A DNA stretch of 64,000 nucleotides from Flavobacterium psychrophilum (GTDB lineage: Bacteria; Bacteroidota; Bacteroidia; Flavobacteriales; Flavobacteriaceae). The DNA lies in the NCBI GenBank assembly GCA_945862065.1, contig CAMAWT010000003.1:62001-126000 (forward strand), in the 5' to 3' direction. Made by a program: the position numbers and the translations under genes. Positions 18,701 through 25,300 of this stretch are shown here, piece by piece. The notes under the pieces were generated by a model that saw only the letters and a program-made list of their open reading frames with translations, did no database searches and was not told where the DNA came from. Positions within the stretch are counted from its first letter, which is position 1. The number at the start of each line of letters is the position of its first letter.

Positions 18701-18757
18701 AGAACTATTTTCGTTTAGTTCCTCAACACTTTTCCAGTATTTTTTGTTAGATGACAT
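15710..18757 (-). CDS. actB: Alternative complex III iron-sulfur subunit ActB (molybdopterin-oxidoreductase-like)
   Basis: A 1015-residue periplasmic subunit fusing a cofactor-less molybdopterin-oxidoreductase-like domain with a ferredoxin-like domain. A late twin-arginine motif (RRDFLK at 51-56) and a lipobox-like LAAC (Cys 70) suggest Tat export with lipid anchoring. Iron-sulfur ligands lie at roughly 755-970: CTGCGACVIACHAENN, CQHCNHAPCETVCP, CVGTRYCANNCPYK, CSMCIQ and ACTNACSS, enough for four clusters. This is the electron wire between ActC and the haem subunits. It follows actA by 32 bases. Confidence 0.95.
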   Translation of the reverse strand: MSSNKKYWKSVEELNENSSIVETLRNNEFVEAIPTDEFLADSSLSSSSTTRRDFLKYVGFSTAAATLAACEGPVHKSIPYVVQPDSIIPGVADYYATTMFDGFDFANLLVKTREGRPIKIDNNKIAGANFTANARVHASVLSLYDSMRLQSPKVAAKAASWSDVDTKVKASLAQAKDKQVVLLTNTLASPSTERLIADFISKNPTAKHVVYDAVSESTALDAFQTVYGERGLVDYDFSKATGVIVSLNADFLGDWQGGGFDAGFAAVRVPKSGKMTKHYQFEANMTLSGAAADKRVPMKVATQKQALVKIYNIITNSSIPTGKIENESEVIKAAQQLKAAGSKGVLVSGIQDKNAQLLVLAINQVLGSEAFTGVRNIRKGSNEQVSQLIADMNAGNVHTLIMSGVNPVYTLANSKAFVSGLQKVNLSVSFSLKEDETAEKTTIAAPAPHYLESWNDHMLVKGNYSLTQPTIRPLFNTKQFQEALMSWNGIAGSYYDYIKGTAAAITGGASWNTILHDGVFVAGASTFAGGTADYNGAASALAASKSDSNFELVLYTKTGLGDGQQANNPWLQEFPDPITRVSWDNYVTVSIADAEKLQLENKIVANGGLNGSYANIDLNGTVLKNVPVIVQPGQAVGTLGLALGYGKKAALKEEMQVGVNAYALYSNFNNVQSVTFTKADGEHEFACVQSQKTLMGRGDIVKETTLEIFNTKDSKEWNIVPMVSLDHKQVEATTVDLWEPFDRSVGHHFNLSIDLNACTGCGACVIACHAENNVPVVGKSEVRRSRDMHWLRIDRYYSSEDTFAGDNEKKENFDGLFGDNGSLGGFGQMENPANNPQVAFQPVMCQHCNHAPCETVCPVAATSHSRQGQNHMAYNRCVGTRYCANNCPYKVRRFNWFLYNKNSEFDYHMNDDLGRMVINPDVNVRSRGVMEKCSMCIQMTQKTILDAKRDGRVIKDGEFQTACTNACSSGAMVFGDVNDKESNVAELAEDKRMYHLLEHVGTKPNVIYHVKVRNT

Positions 18758-18789
18758 CGTATATAAATATTAGCTTCTTAATAATTTGA

Positions 18790-20142
18790 TTAATAGTGAC
18801 ATTTACCACATTCTAAACCTCCCATTTGCGCTGCAGTCAATTTGTCTACACCGTATTTTTTTGAAAGTTCTTTATGTATTTTATCGTAGTAAGCGTTACC
18901 TTCCATTTTTACTTCTGTTTCACGGTGACAATTGATACACCAACCCATTGTTAAAGGTGCAAATTGTTTTTGAATTTCATACGTTTGAACAGGACCGTGA
19001 CATTTTTGACATTCAATTCCTGCAACTGTTACGTGTTGTGAGTGATTGAAATAAGCAAAATCAGGTAAGTTATGAATTCGAACCCATTTTACTGGCTCAG
19101 TTTTACCCGTATATTTTTGGTTTTCTTGATCCCAACCTACAGCAGTATATAATTTTTGAATTTCTCCATCATAAAAAGCTTTTGAGTAATCTGCCGTTGC
19201 AGTAGTATCAGAAACCTCTGCAATACTTTTGTGACAGTTCATACACACATTTAATGAAGGAATTCCAGCATGTTTACTTACTCTTGCAGATGAGTGACAG
19301 TATTTACAATCGATTCCATTGCTACCAGCGTGGATTCTGTGTGAATAATGAATAGGTTGAATTGGTGCATAGTCTTGATCGATTCCAATTTGCATAAAGA
19401 ATCCATAAACAAAATAGGCTGCAGCCAACATAAAGAAAATAACAGATACAAATACCAAAAACTGGTTTTTTACAAATGCTTTAGGTAACGCAAGAAAATC
19501 AATTTTTTTATCGGCTACTTCAATTCCGTTTATTTTGGCAACTTTAGTAAGAATGTTGTTAACTAAAAACAACATGATTACCAATATTATTAATACAATA
19601 GATAAAGCTCCTAAAACTACATTATTAGATATACCTGAATCTTCTGTTTTTTGACCAGGAGGTACTGTACCAGCCACACTAGGTGTTGGAGCAGGCGCTT
19701 CAACTTTAACTTCAGATGTGTAAGCAATAATATTGTCTATATCTGTATCTGTTAACTGAGGAAAAGCAGTCATTACTGACTTGTTGTTTTCTTCATACAC
19801 CTTTACAGCTTTGGCATCACCTGATTTTATAAGGGCCGAACTGTTTTTTACCCATTTATAAAGCCAAGGCATGTCATATTTTCCAGCAATACCTCTTAAT
19901 GCTGGACCTGTCATTTTTTTGTCTAAAGCGTGACAAGCTGCACAATTTGATTTAAATAATTCTTTTCCTTTTACTGCGTCACCAGCACCAGTTGCAGCAG
20001 GAGCATCGGTTTTGGCCGTTGCATCAGCAGGAGCAGCTGTCGCCATTTCTTGTGCAAACGTAGACATAGAGATTGTTAGCATAAATGCTAATCCTAACGA
20101 GTAAATTCTTGAAATCGAATTATGGTTTCCCACTTTTTTCAT
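18790..20142 (-). CDS. actA: Alternative complex III multihaem cytochrome c subunit ActA
   Basis: First gene of the act-cox operon, 450 residues. After a signal peptide (cut near TFAQ) there is a class I cytochrome c domain with CAACH at 67-71. Two hydrophobic segments follow (about 173-198 and 230-252), then a pentahaem domain with CKYCH, CMNCH, CQKCH, CINCH and CGKCH. The last motif is at the extreme C-terminus (CGKCHY). Six CxxCH motifs in total is one more than the pentahaem core generally described for ActA; the N-terminal monohaem domain is the extra part. The promoter is at 20224-20252. Confidence 0.93.
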   Translation of the reverse strand: MKKVGNHNSISRIYSLGLAFMLTISMSTFAQEMATAAPADATAKTDAPAATGAGDAVKGKELFKSNCAACHALDKKMTGPALRGIAGKYDMPWLYKWVKNSSALIKSGDAKAVKVYEENNKSVMTAFPQLTDTDIDNIIAYTSEVKVEAPAPTPSVAGTVPPGQKTEDSGISNNVVLGALSIVLIILVIMLFLVNNILTKVAKINGIEVADKKIDFLALPKAFVKNQFLVFVSVIFFMLAAAYFVYGFFMQIGIDQDYAPIQPIHYSHRIHAGSNGIDCKYCHSSARVSKHAGIPSLNVCMNCHKSIAEVSDTTATADYSKAFYDGEIQKLYTAVGWDQENQKYTGKTEPVKWVRIHNLPDFAYFNHSQHVTVAGIECQKCHGPVQTYEIQKQFAPLTMGWCINCHRETEVKMEGNAYYDKIHKELSKKYGVDKLTAAQMGGLECGKCHY

Positions 20143-20223
20143 ATTATAAATGATTATCGACTAATTTGGTATGATTTTTTCATTACAAGCATATAGAAAC
20201 TATAAGCTTTTTAAAAACTTCGA

Positions 20224-20252
20224 CAAAAATACGACTTCTATACTATTCTCAA
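20224..20252 (-). promoter_or_regulatory. Promoter of the act-cox respiratory operon
   Basis: On the minus strand, TTG (20252-20250), an 18-base spacer and TATTTTTG (20231-20224) match the Bacteroidetes promoter completely. Predicted initiation near 20217 gives a leader of about 75 bases before actA. It appears to drive the whole eight-gene unit down to the terminator at 8484-8516. Confidence 0.7.
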
Positions 20253-20328
20253 AACCTTAAATATATCTAAAATTCAATTTATATTAATTCTAAATAACGA
20301 TACGCTTTTACAGAAGAATAATATGTTT

Positions 20329-20336
20329 TACATTTG
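20329..20336 (+). promoter_or_regulatory. Promoter -7 box (TACATTTG) of the SPOR protein gene
   Basis: TACATTTG matches TAnnTTTG and lies 18 bases before the ATG at 20355. No TTG is visible at the right distance upstream. It is divergent from the act-cox promoter about 80 bases away. Confidence 0.5.
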
Positions 20337-20354
20337 CATTAAAATCAATCATTT

Positions 20355-20744
20355 ATGAAAAAATCATCTTACCTAGCAACAAATTTTTTATTCGTTTTTA
20401 CGTTATTTTTATTTTATAAAATGCCTGTTGTTGCTCAAAACACTACGCTCATTCAAGATGATAATTTTGAACAATTACTTAATGAAAAAAGAAAGATAAA
20501 TTCCTCAATTACAGATAATAATAACTATAAAATTCAAATTTTTAACGGTTCTAGTGAAGAGTCAAAAAAAAACCTTTTACAATTTAAAAGAGAACATAAA
20601 GAGATGGATGCTACAATCATTTTTAGCACACCAACCTATAAAGTTTGGGTTGGTAATTTTTCAACACGAATTGAAGGGGAACGTTATTTAAAAATTATAA
20701 AGAAAAAGTATCCTAATTCAATTTTAATAAAACCGAAAAATTAA
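20355..20744 (+). CDS. Exported SPOR domain protein
   Basis: A 129-residue protein with a signal peptide (hydrophobic core FLFVFTLFLFYKM, likely cut after VVAQ). The C-terminal SPOR-type repeat domain is suggested by NYKIQIFNGSSEESKKNLLQ and later YKVWVGNFSTRIEGERYLK. SPOR domains bind denuded glycan strands in peptidoglycan, so a periplasmic, septum-associated role is likely. It has its own promoter and ends with its stop codon overlapping that of tag on the opposite strand (20741-20744). Confidence 0.82.
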   Translation: MKKSSYLATNFLFVFTLFLFYKMPVVAQNTTLIQDDNFEQLLNEKRKINSSITDNNNYKIQIFNGSSEESKKNLLQFKREHKEMDATIIFSTPTYKVWVGNFSTRIEGERYLKIIKKKYPNSILIKPKN

Positions 20745-21301
20745 TTTTCTTCATATAAAAAACAATCTTTCACATGGTCGTTTACCATACCTGTGGCTTG
20801 CATGTGAGCATAAACAACGGTTGATCCAACAAATTTAAAACCTCTTTTTTTCAAATCTTTACTTATAATATCAGAAAGTTCAGTTGTAGCGGGAACTTCT
20901 TGTAGTGATTTTCTGTTGTTATGTATGGGTTTACCGTCTACAAAATTCCAAATATATTTTGAAAAACTTCCAAATTCTGATTGAATTGCCATAAATGCAA
21001 CTGCATTGGTTATGGTTGCTCTAATTTTTAAATGATTTCTAATAATTCCCGAATTTTGAAGTAATTCTTGGACTTTATTTTCAGAATAAACAGCAATTTT
21101 TTGATAATCAAATTGATCAAAAGCTTCATGAAAATGGTCTCTTTTTTTCAGGATTGTGTGCCAACTTAACCCTGCTTGAAAGGTTTCTAATACTAAAAAT
21201 TGAAACAAAGTGGCATCATCATAAATGGGTTTTCCCCATTCTTCATCATGATACGTTCTGTATAAATCATCTTTTTCGCACCAAGCACATCTCGTTTTCA
21301 T
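20741..21301 (-). CDS. tag: DNA-3-methyladenine glycosylase I
   Basis: A 186-residue base-excision repair enzyme that removes 3-methyladenine from alkylated DNA. The N-terminus RCAWCEKDDLYRTYHDEEWG and C-terminus HVKDCF supply the zinc-snap ligands Cys5, His18, His176 and Cys180, with the same spacings as in E. coli Tag. The middle shows FLVLETFQAGLSWHTILKKR, which contains the conserved base-pocket glutamate and tryptophan. It lies just downstream of the queuosine transporter gene on the same strand (1-base gap) and is probably co-transcribed with it. Confidence 0.95.
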   Translation of the reverse strand: MKTRCAWCEKDDLYRTYHDEEWGKPIYDDATLFQFLVLETFQAGLSWHTILKKRDHFHEAFDQFDYQKIAVYSENKVQELLQNSGIIRNHLKIRATITNAVAFMAIQSEFGSFSKYIWNFVDGKPIHNNRKSLQEVPATTELSDIISKDLKKRGFKFVGSTVVYAHMQATGMVNDHVKDCFLYEEN

Positions 21302-21302
21302 T

Positions 21303-21950
21303 TTACTGTTGTTTTATATATTTTCGAATAATGTAATGCCCCAAATAAATTAAAGGGGTAAGCAGTACCGCCAAAATTAATTTTACAAAATAGCCCGTAA
21401 AGGCAGATGTTATAAAAACCACTGCACTCATTTTTCCGGTTAACCAAAATGCAATACCGAGCACTATAAAACTATCAAAAAATTGAGAGATAACGGTTGA
21501 ACCCGTACTTCGCAACCAAATCATTTTGTTTCCGGTTTTGTTTTTAAAAAAATGAAAAACCGTTACATCTATCAATTGGGAAACTAAAAAAGCAGTAATG
21601 CTCCCTATTATAATCCAAAGACTCTGTCCAAAAACACCGTTAAATTGATTGTCAGAAACTAATCCTTGCCCTTGAACAGCGGGAATTTGAAGTGCTCCAA
21701 AAAGTATCACAAAAGCATAAGCAATTAAACATGCTGTAATAATGGACAGTTTTTGAACTCCTCTCTGACCAAAATATTCATTGATTAAATCGGTAGTAAT
21801 AAAAACAACAGGCCAAGGCAAAATTCCAACGCTCATTGGGACTCCAAAAACATGTATTAATTTTCCGCCAATTAATTCTGCTACAACGGCATTTGTTATA
21901 AAAATCCCAGCTAGAATTATGTAAACGATATCTTTTTTGTTTTGAAACAT
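21303..21950 (-). CDS. Queuosine precursor transporter (YhhQ/VUT family)
   Basis: A membrane protein of the YhhQ/DUF165 family, which imports queuosine precursors such as preQ0 or preQ1. Six hydrophobic stretches are seen, with family signatures PWPVVFITTDLINEYFGQRG and the conserved polar helix FLVSQLIDVTVFHFFK. The frame is open to 22028, but the start at 21950 (MFQNKKDI, 215 residues) is preferred: both the tsf terminator (22011-22045) and a -7 box (22004-22011) lie inside the longer version. queG in this window makes the final queuosine step. tag follows directly. Confidence 0.9.
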   Translation of the reverse strand: MFQNKKDIVYIILAGIFITNAVVAELIGGKLIHVFGVPMSVGILPWPVVFITTDLINEYFGQRGVQKLSIITACLIAYAFVILFGALQIPAVQGQGLVSDNQFNGVFGQSLWIIIGSITAFLVSQLIDVTVFHFFKNKTGNKMIWLRSTGSTVISQFFDSFIVLGIAFWLTGKMSAVVFITSAFTGYFVKLILAVLLTPLIYLGHYIIRKYIKQQ

Positions 21951-22003
21951 TTCTTTTTTTATAAAAATAGAAAAAAACTTGAAATAGTCTTTTGTCTTTT
22001 TTG

Positions 22004-22011
22004 CAAATATA
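22004..22011 (-). promoter_or_regulatory. Promoter -7 box (TATATTTG) of the queuosine transporter-tag unit
   Basis: The minus strand reads TATATTTG, an exact match to TAnnTTTG, immediately after the T-run of the tsf terminator. Initiation near 21998 gives a leader of about 48 bases to the ATG at 21950. The nearest TTG is about 14 bases upstream, slightly too close. Confidence 0.5.
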
Positions 22012-22045
22012 AAAAAACGGCATCTCAATTAAGAAATGCCGTTTT
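22011..22045 (-). terminator. Rho-independent terminator of rpsB-tsf
   Basis: On the minus strand AAAACGGCAT pairs with ATGCCGTTTT (10 bp, 12-base loop), and the right arm runs into a T-stretch. It starts 21 bases after the tsf stop codon. Confidence 0.82.
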
Positions 22046-22066
22046 AAAAAAAAATTAAAAAAATTA

Positions 22067-22894
22067 TTATGCTCCTAAAGCAACTCTTCTGAATCCAGTA
22101 ACTGTTAAACTTGCATCAACCGATTTGATGTAAGCAGCTACACTCATAGAACCGTCTTTAATATAATCTTGGTTTACCAATGTGTTGTCTTTGTAAAAAC
22201 GTTGGATTTTTCCTTTAGCGATATTGTCTAACATTGCTTCTGGTTTTCCTTCTTGACGTAATTGATCTTTTGCAATTTCAACTTCTTTTTCGATAATTGA
22301 AGCATCTACTCCAGCCTCGTCTAAAGCAATTGGATTCATTGCAGCAGCTTGCATAGCAACGTTTCTTGAAGCTTCTTCAGCACCGTCAACGTTAGCAGAA
22401 AGCGCAACTAATGTAGCAATTTTGTTTCCAGCATGAATGTAAGAACCAACAAAAGCTCCGCTTAATCTTTGGAAAGAAGCGATTTCGATTTTTTCTCCAA
22501 TAACACCTGTTTGCTCAATTAATTTGTCAGCAACTGTGATACCATTAAAATCTGAAGCTAAAAATGCTTCTTTGTCATCAAAGTTTAATGCTTGATTAGC
22601 CAATTCTGTAGCTAATTTTACGAAACCTTCATTTTTTCCAACGAAGTCAGTTTCGCAATTTAATGTGATAACAACACCAGATGTTTTTTCAGCATTTACA
22701 ACTGCAATGGCAGCACCTTCTGTAGATTCTCTGTCAGATCTGTTTGCTGCAACTTTTTGACCTTTTTTTCTAAGGTTTTCGATTGCTAAATCAAAATCTC
22801 CATCAGATTCTACTAATGCTTTTTTGCAGTCCATCATACCTGCACCTGTGATTGTTCTTAATTTATTTACGTCTGCAGCAGTGATTGTTGCCAT
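22067..22894 (-). CDS. tsf: Translation elongation factor Ts
   Basis: The nucleotide exchange factor that regenerates EF-Tu-GTP. It has 275 residues: an N-terminal UBA-like module (VNKLRTITGAGMMDCKKAL), then the core with the signature LNCETDFVGKNEGFVKLA (about 77-94), which contacts EF-Tu. The C-terminus (DASLTVTGFRRVALGA) is typical. It is similar in length to E. coli EF-Ts (283) and lacks the longer middle insert I recall for some Flavobacterium proteins. It lies 139 bases after rpsB. That gap contains an imperfect inverted repeat (22954-22964 with 22996-23006) but no promoter consensus that I can see. Confidence 0.97.
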   Translation of the reverse strand: MATITAADVNKLRTITGAGMMDCKKALVESDGDFDLAIENLRKKGQKVAANRSDRESTEGAAIAVVNAEKTSGVVITLNCETDFVGKNEGFVKLATELANQALNFDDKEAFLASDFNGITVADKLIEQTGVIGEKIEIASFQRLSGAFVGSYIHAGNKIATLVALSANVDGAEEASRNVAMQAAAMNPIALDEAGVDASIIEKEVEIAKDQLRQEGKPEAMLDNIAKGKIQRFYKDNTLVNQDYIKDGSMSVAAYIKSVDASLTVTGFRRVALGA

Positions 22895-23033
22895 TTTGTT
22901 ATAATTTTAAGATTAAAAATTTTTGTAAAAAAAGAAAATCCATTCGACAAATCCCAAATTCCAATTTTAACAAATCATCAAATTTTGATAATTAATTGGA
23001 ACTTGGAATTAATCTAATGGAATTATATTTAAT

Positions 23034-23912
23034 TTATTCTTCTGATTTAGTTTCTTCTGAAGTTTCTACTTCTGGAGTTTCAGCAACTTCAGGAGTTTCA
23101 ACTTCAGCTACAGCAACAACTTCTGGAGCTTCAACTACTTCAGGTGCTGCTACCACTTCTGGTGTTGCAACCTCTTCTTTAGCTGATTCAACTTCAGAAA
23201 ATTCTTCTCCAGGAACATCAGATGTTCTGTTTGAAAGTCCGTCAATTACAGCAGCAGTTACTAAAGATAAAATTTTATCAATTGATTTAGAAGCATCATC
23301 ATTTGCAGGAATTACATATTCTACCTCTCTTGGGTCAGAATTTGTATCAACCATTGCGAAAACTGGAATGTTTAATTTTTGTGCTTCTTTGATTGCGATG
23401 TGTTCAGCCTTGATATCTACTACAAATAAAGCAGCAGGTAATCTAGACATGTCTGCGATAGAACCTAAGTTTTTCTCTAATTTTGCACGAAGACGATCTA
23501 CTTGTAAACGCTCTTTCTTAGAAAGTGTCATGAACGTACCGTCTTTTTTCATTTTATCAATAGAAGCCATTTTCTTAACAGCTTTACGGATAGTTACGAA
23601 ATTAGTTAGCATTCCACCAGGCCATCTTTCTGTGATGTAAGGCATGTTGCAAGCTGCAGCTTTTTCAGCTACAATATCTTTTGCTTGTTTTTTGGTAGCT
23701 ACAAATAGTATTTTTCTACCAGAAGCTGCAATTTTTTTCATGGCTTCACTAGCCTCTTCAATTTTTGCAGCTGTTTTATATAGATTGATAATGTGAATTC
23801 CATTACGTTCCATATAAATGTAAGGAGCCATGTTTGGATCCCACTTGCGAGTCATGTGTCCGAAATGTACACCTGCTTCTAATAATTCTTTAACGTCAAT
23901 TTTGTTTGCCAT
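23034..23912 (-). CDS. rpsB: 30S ribosomal protein S2 with acidic C-terminal extension
   Basis: Ribosomal protein S2 of the small subunit, 292 residues. The core (about 1-235) has VKELLEAGVHFGHMTRKWDP, FVATKKQAKDIV and ITERWPGGMLTNFVTIRK, all standard S2 blocks. The last 55 or so residues are a low-complexity tail of Pro, Glu, Val and Ala (EVVAAPEVVEAPEVV and similar) that is absent from E. coli S2 (241 residues). Such tails occur in other Bacteroidetes S2 proteins. It heads the rpsB-tsf operon; its leader contains three small hairpins and a -7 box at 24053-24060. Confidence 0.97.
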   Translation of the reverse strand: MANKIDVKELLEAGVHFGHMTRKWDPNMAPYIYMERNGIHIINLYKTAAKIEEASEAMKKIAASGRKILFVATKKQAKDIVAEKAAACNMPYITERWPGGMLTNFVTIRKAVKKMASIDKMKKDGTFMTLSKKERLQVDRLRAKLEKNLGSIADMSRLPAALFVVDIKAEHIAIKEAQKLNIPVFAMVDTNSDPREVEYVIPANDDASKSIDKILSLVTAAVIDGLSNRTSDVPGEEFSEVESAKEEVATPEVVAAPEVVEAPEVVAVAEVETPEVAETPEVETSEETKSEE

Positions 23913-23972
23913 TGTGTAATAGTTTACGTTCCGTGATTAGCAATGCGTCACCTTTTTCGCTTTTAAACTTTC

Positions 23973-24060
23973 GTCTTTAAGACTTTGGACTGCATTTCGA
24001 TGCTAAACTAATTCCCTTTTTACAAGGAATATCGACAACTGTGTTTTAATTTCAAATTTA
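23973..24060 (-). promoter_or_regulatory. rpsB promoter -7 box and structured leader (possible autoregulatory region)
   Basis: On the minus strand TAAATTTG (24060-24053) fits TAnnTTTG, though a TTG lies about 27 bases upstream, a little too far. The roughly 130-base leader then contains three successive small stem-loops: 24030-24011 (ATTCC/GGAAT), 24003-23992 (GCAT-CGAA-ATGC) and 23983-23973 (GTCT/AGAC). Ribosomal protein S2 regulates its own leader in other bacteria, so a similar role is possible but unproven here. Confidence 0.4.
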
Positions 24061-24115
24061 ATTTTTAAGATTTTGGATGCTATAAACCAACAAGTGGTAT
24101 ATAGACAACAGTGTA

Positions 24116-24502
24116 TTAACGTTTTGAGAATTGGAATCTCTTACGTGCTTTTTTCTGTCCAAATTTCTTACGTTCTACCATTCTTGGATCTCTTGTTAGT
24201 AATCCTTCTGGTTTTAGGATAGCTCTGTTTTCAGCATCTACTTCACACATAACGCGTGCTAATGCCATTCTTACAGCTTCTGCTTGTCCTGTTGCTCCAC
24301 CTCCGTAAACATTTACTTTTACATCAAAGTTTTCTGCATTGTTTGTCATAGACATTGGTTGCAAAACTTTGTACTGTAAAGTAGCTGTTGGGAAATAGTT
24401 GTTGAATTCTCTTTTGTTTACGGTGATTTTTCCTGTTCCTTCAGAAACATAAACACGTGCAACTGCACATTTTCTTCTACCGATTTTGTGAATAACTCCC
24501 AT
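24116..24502 (-). CDS. rpsI: 30S ribosomal protein S9
   Basis: A small-subunit ribosomal protein of 128 residues. IHKIGRRKCAVARVYVSEG opens the protein, VYGGGATGQAEAVRMALAR is the central helix region, and the basic tail KKARKRFQFSKR reaches the P-site tRNA. Its ATG overlaps the rplM stop (TAATG), so the two are translationally coupled, in the order usual for bacteria. Confidence 0.98.
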   Translation of the reverse strand: MGVIHKIGRRKCAVARVYVSEGTGKITVNKREFNNYFPTATLQYKVLQPMSMTNNAENFDVKVNVYGGGATGQAEAVRMALARVMCEVDAENRAILKPEGLLTRDPRMVERKKFGQKKARKRFQFSKR

Positions 24503-24957
24503 TACTTTAAGTCGTTAAGGTTAACGGTTTTTGGTTGTTGAGCTCCATGTTTGTGCTCACTTCCAACATTTACATTTAAGTTGCGGAATAATTGTGATCC
24601 TAATTTGTTTTTAGGCAACATTCCTTTTACAGCTTTTTCTACTAATAATGCAGGGTTTTTTTGTTGCATTACTTTAGCAGTTAAACTTCTTTGTCCTCCT
24701 GGATAACCTGTGTGACGAATGTACGTTTTGTCGTCAAGTTTGTTTCCTGTTAGGTTAATTTTCTCTGAGTTGATAACAATTACGTTATCTCCACAATCAA
24801 CGTGCGGTGAGTAACTTGGCTTGTATTTACCTCTTAAAAGCATCGCGACTTTTGAAGCAAAACGACCTAAGTTATGACCTTCAGCGTCTACAACAATCCA
24901 CTGTTTTTCAGCGGTGGCTTTGTTGGCAGAAACTGTTTTGTAGCTTAATGCGTCCAT
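24502..24957 (-). CDS. rplM: 50S ribosomal protein L13
   Basis: A large-subunit protein of 151 residues, early in assembly. Diagnostic segments are KQWIVVDAEGHNLGRFASKVA, LLRGKYKPSYSPHVDCGDNV, HTGYPGGQRS and the KGMLPKNKLG region. It heads the rplM-rpsI operon and has the clearest promoter on this part of the minus strand (25001-25030). The TAATG overlap with rpsI couples the two. Confidence 0.98.
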   Translation of the reverse strand: MDALSYKTVSANKATAEKQWIVVDAEGHNLGRFASKVAMLLRGKYKPSYSPHVDCGDNVIVINSEKINLTGNKLDDKTYIRHTGYPGGQRSLTAKVMQQKNPALLVEKAVKGMLPKNKLGSQLFRNLNVNVGSEHKHGAQQPKTVNLNDLK

Positions 24958-25000
24958 AATTTTATTTTAATTAAACATTCCATTCCCAATTAAGGGAGTG

Positions 25001-25030
25001 CAAAAGTACAATTATTTATTATATATACAA
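25001..25030 (-). promoter_or_regulatory. Promoter of rplM-rpsI
   Basis: On the minus strand TTG (25030-25028), a 19-base spacer and TACTTTTG (25008-25001) match the Bacteroidetes promoter in both elements. Predicted initiation near 24995 leaves a leader of about 38 bases before the rplM ATG. Confidence 0.72.
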
Positions 25031-25098
25031 AAATGATTTGAAATTTTAATTAGTATTTTGAAATTTAGGCAATTAGAGAAGGTTTATGATTTGTTTTT

Positions 25099-25171
25099 TA
25101 GCCCAGACAGAAATGGCATCCCGCGCTTTTCGGAGCGCGGATATAATGGATGGCTGGAAAATGGTGGATAG
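25099..25171 (+). repeat. Divergent family A repeat (in the 24958-25300 intergenic region)
   Basis: The element reads TAGCCCAGACAGAAATGGCA, TCC, a hairpin CGCGCT/AGCGCG (25122-25127 with 25134-25139), then GATATAATGGATGGCTGG. This has the same plan as the repeat at 3545-3640: AGCCC arm, ATCC, variable stem-loop, GATA arm, but with a different, GC-rich stem. The remainder of 24958-25300 contains the rplM promoter at one end and AT-rich sequence before the LacI-type gene. I see no exact promoter consensus for the latter and no further gene. Confidence 0.6.
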
Positions 25172-25300
25172 ATAAATCCCGAGCCTGTTGCTTCACATTG
25201 AAAAAAGCACTATTTTTACATTTTTATTACTATTTTAAAATAATTTTAGAAAAGTAAATATTTAGCATATCACATAGAACCCTACAAAAGTGTATTAATT

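Noticed and set aside
21951-22028. N-terminal extension of the queuosine transporter
   Set aside because: It would start inside the tsf terminator and upstream of the transporter's own -7 box; the family N-terminus is at 21950.
22996-23640. Long Ser/Thr/Ala-rich open frame on the plus strand opposite rpsB
   Set aside because: It is the complement of the S2 gene and its repetitive acidic tail. S2 is certain, and the opposite frame has no promoter or known domain.
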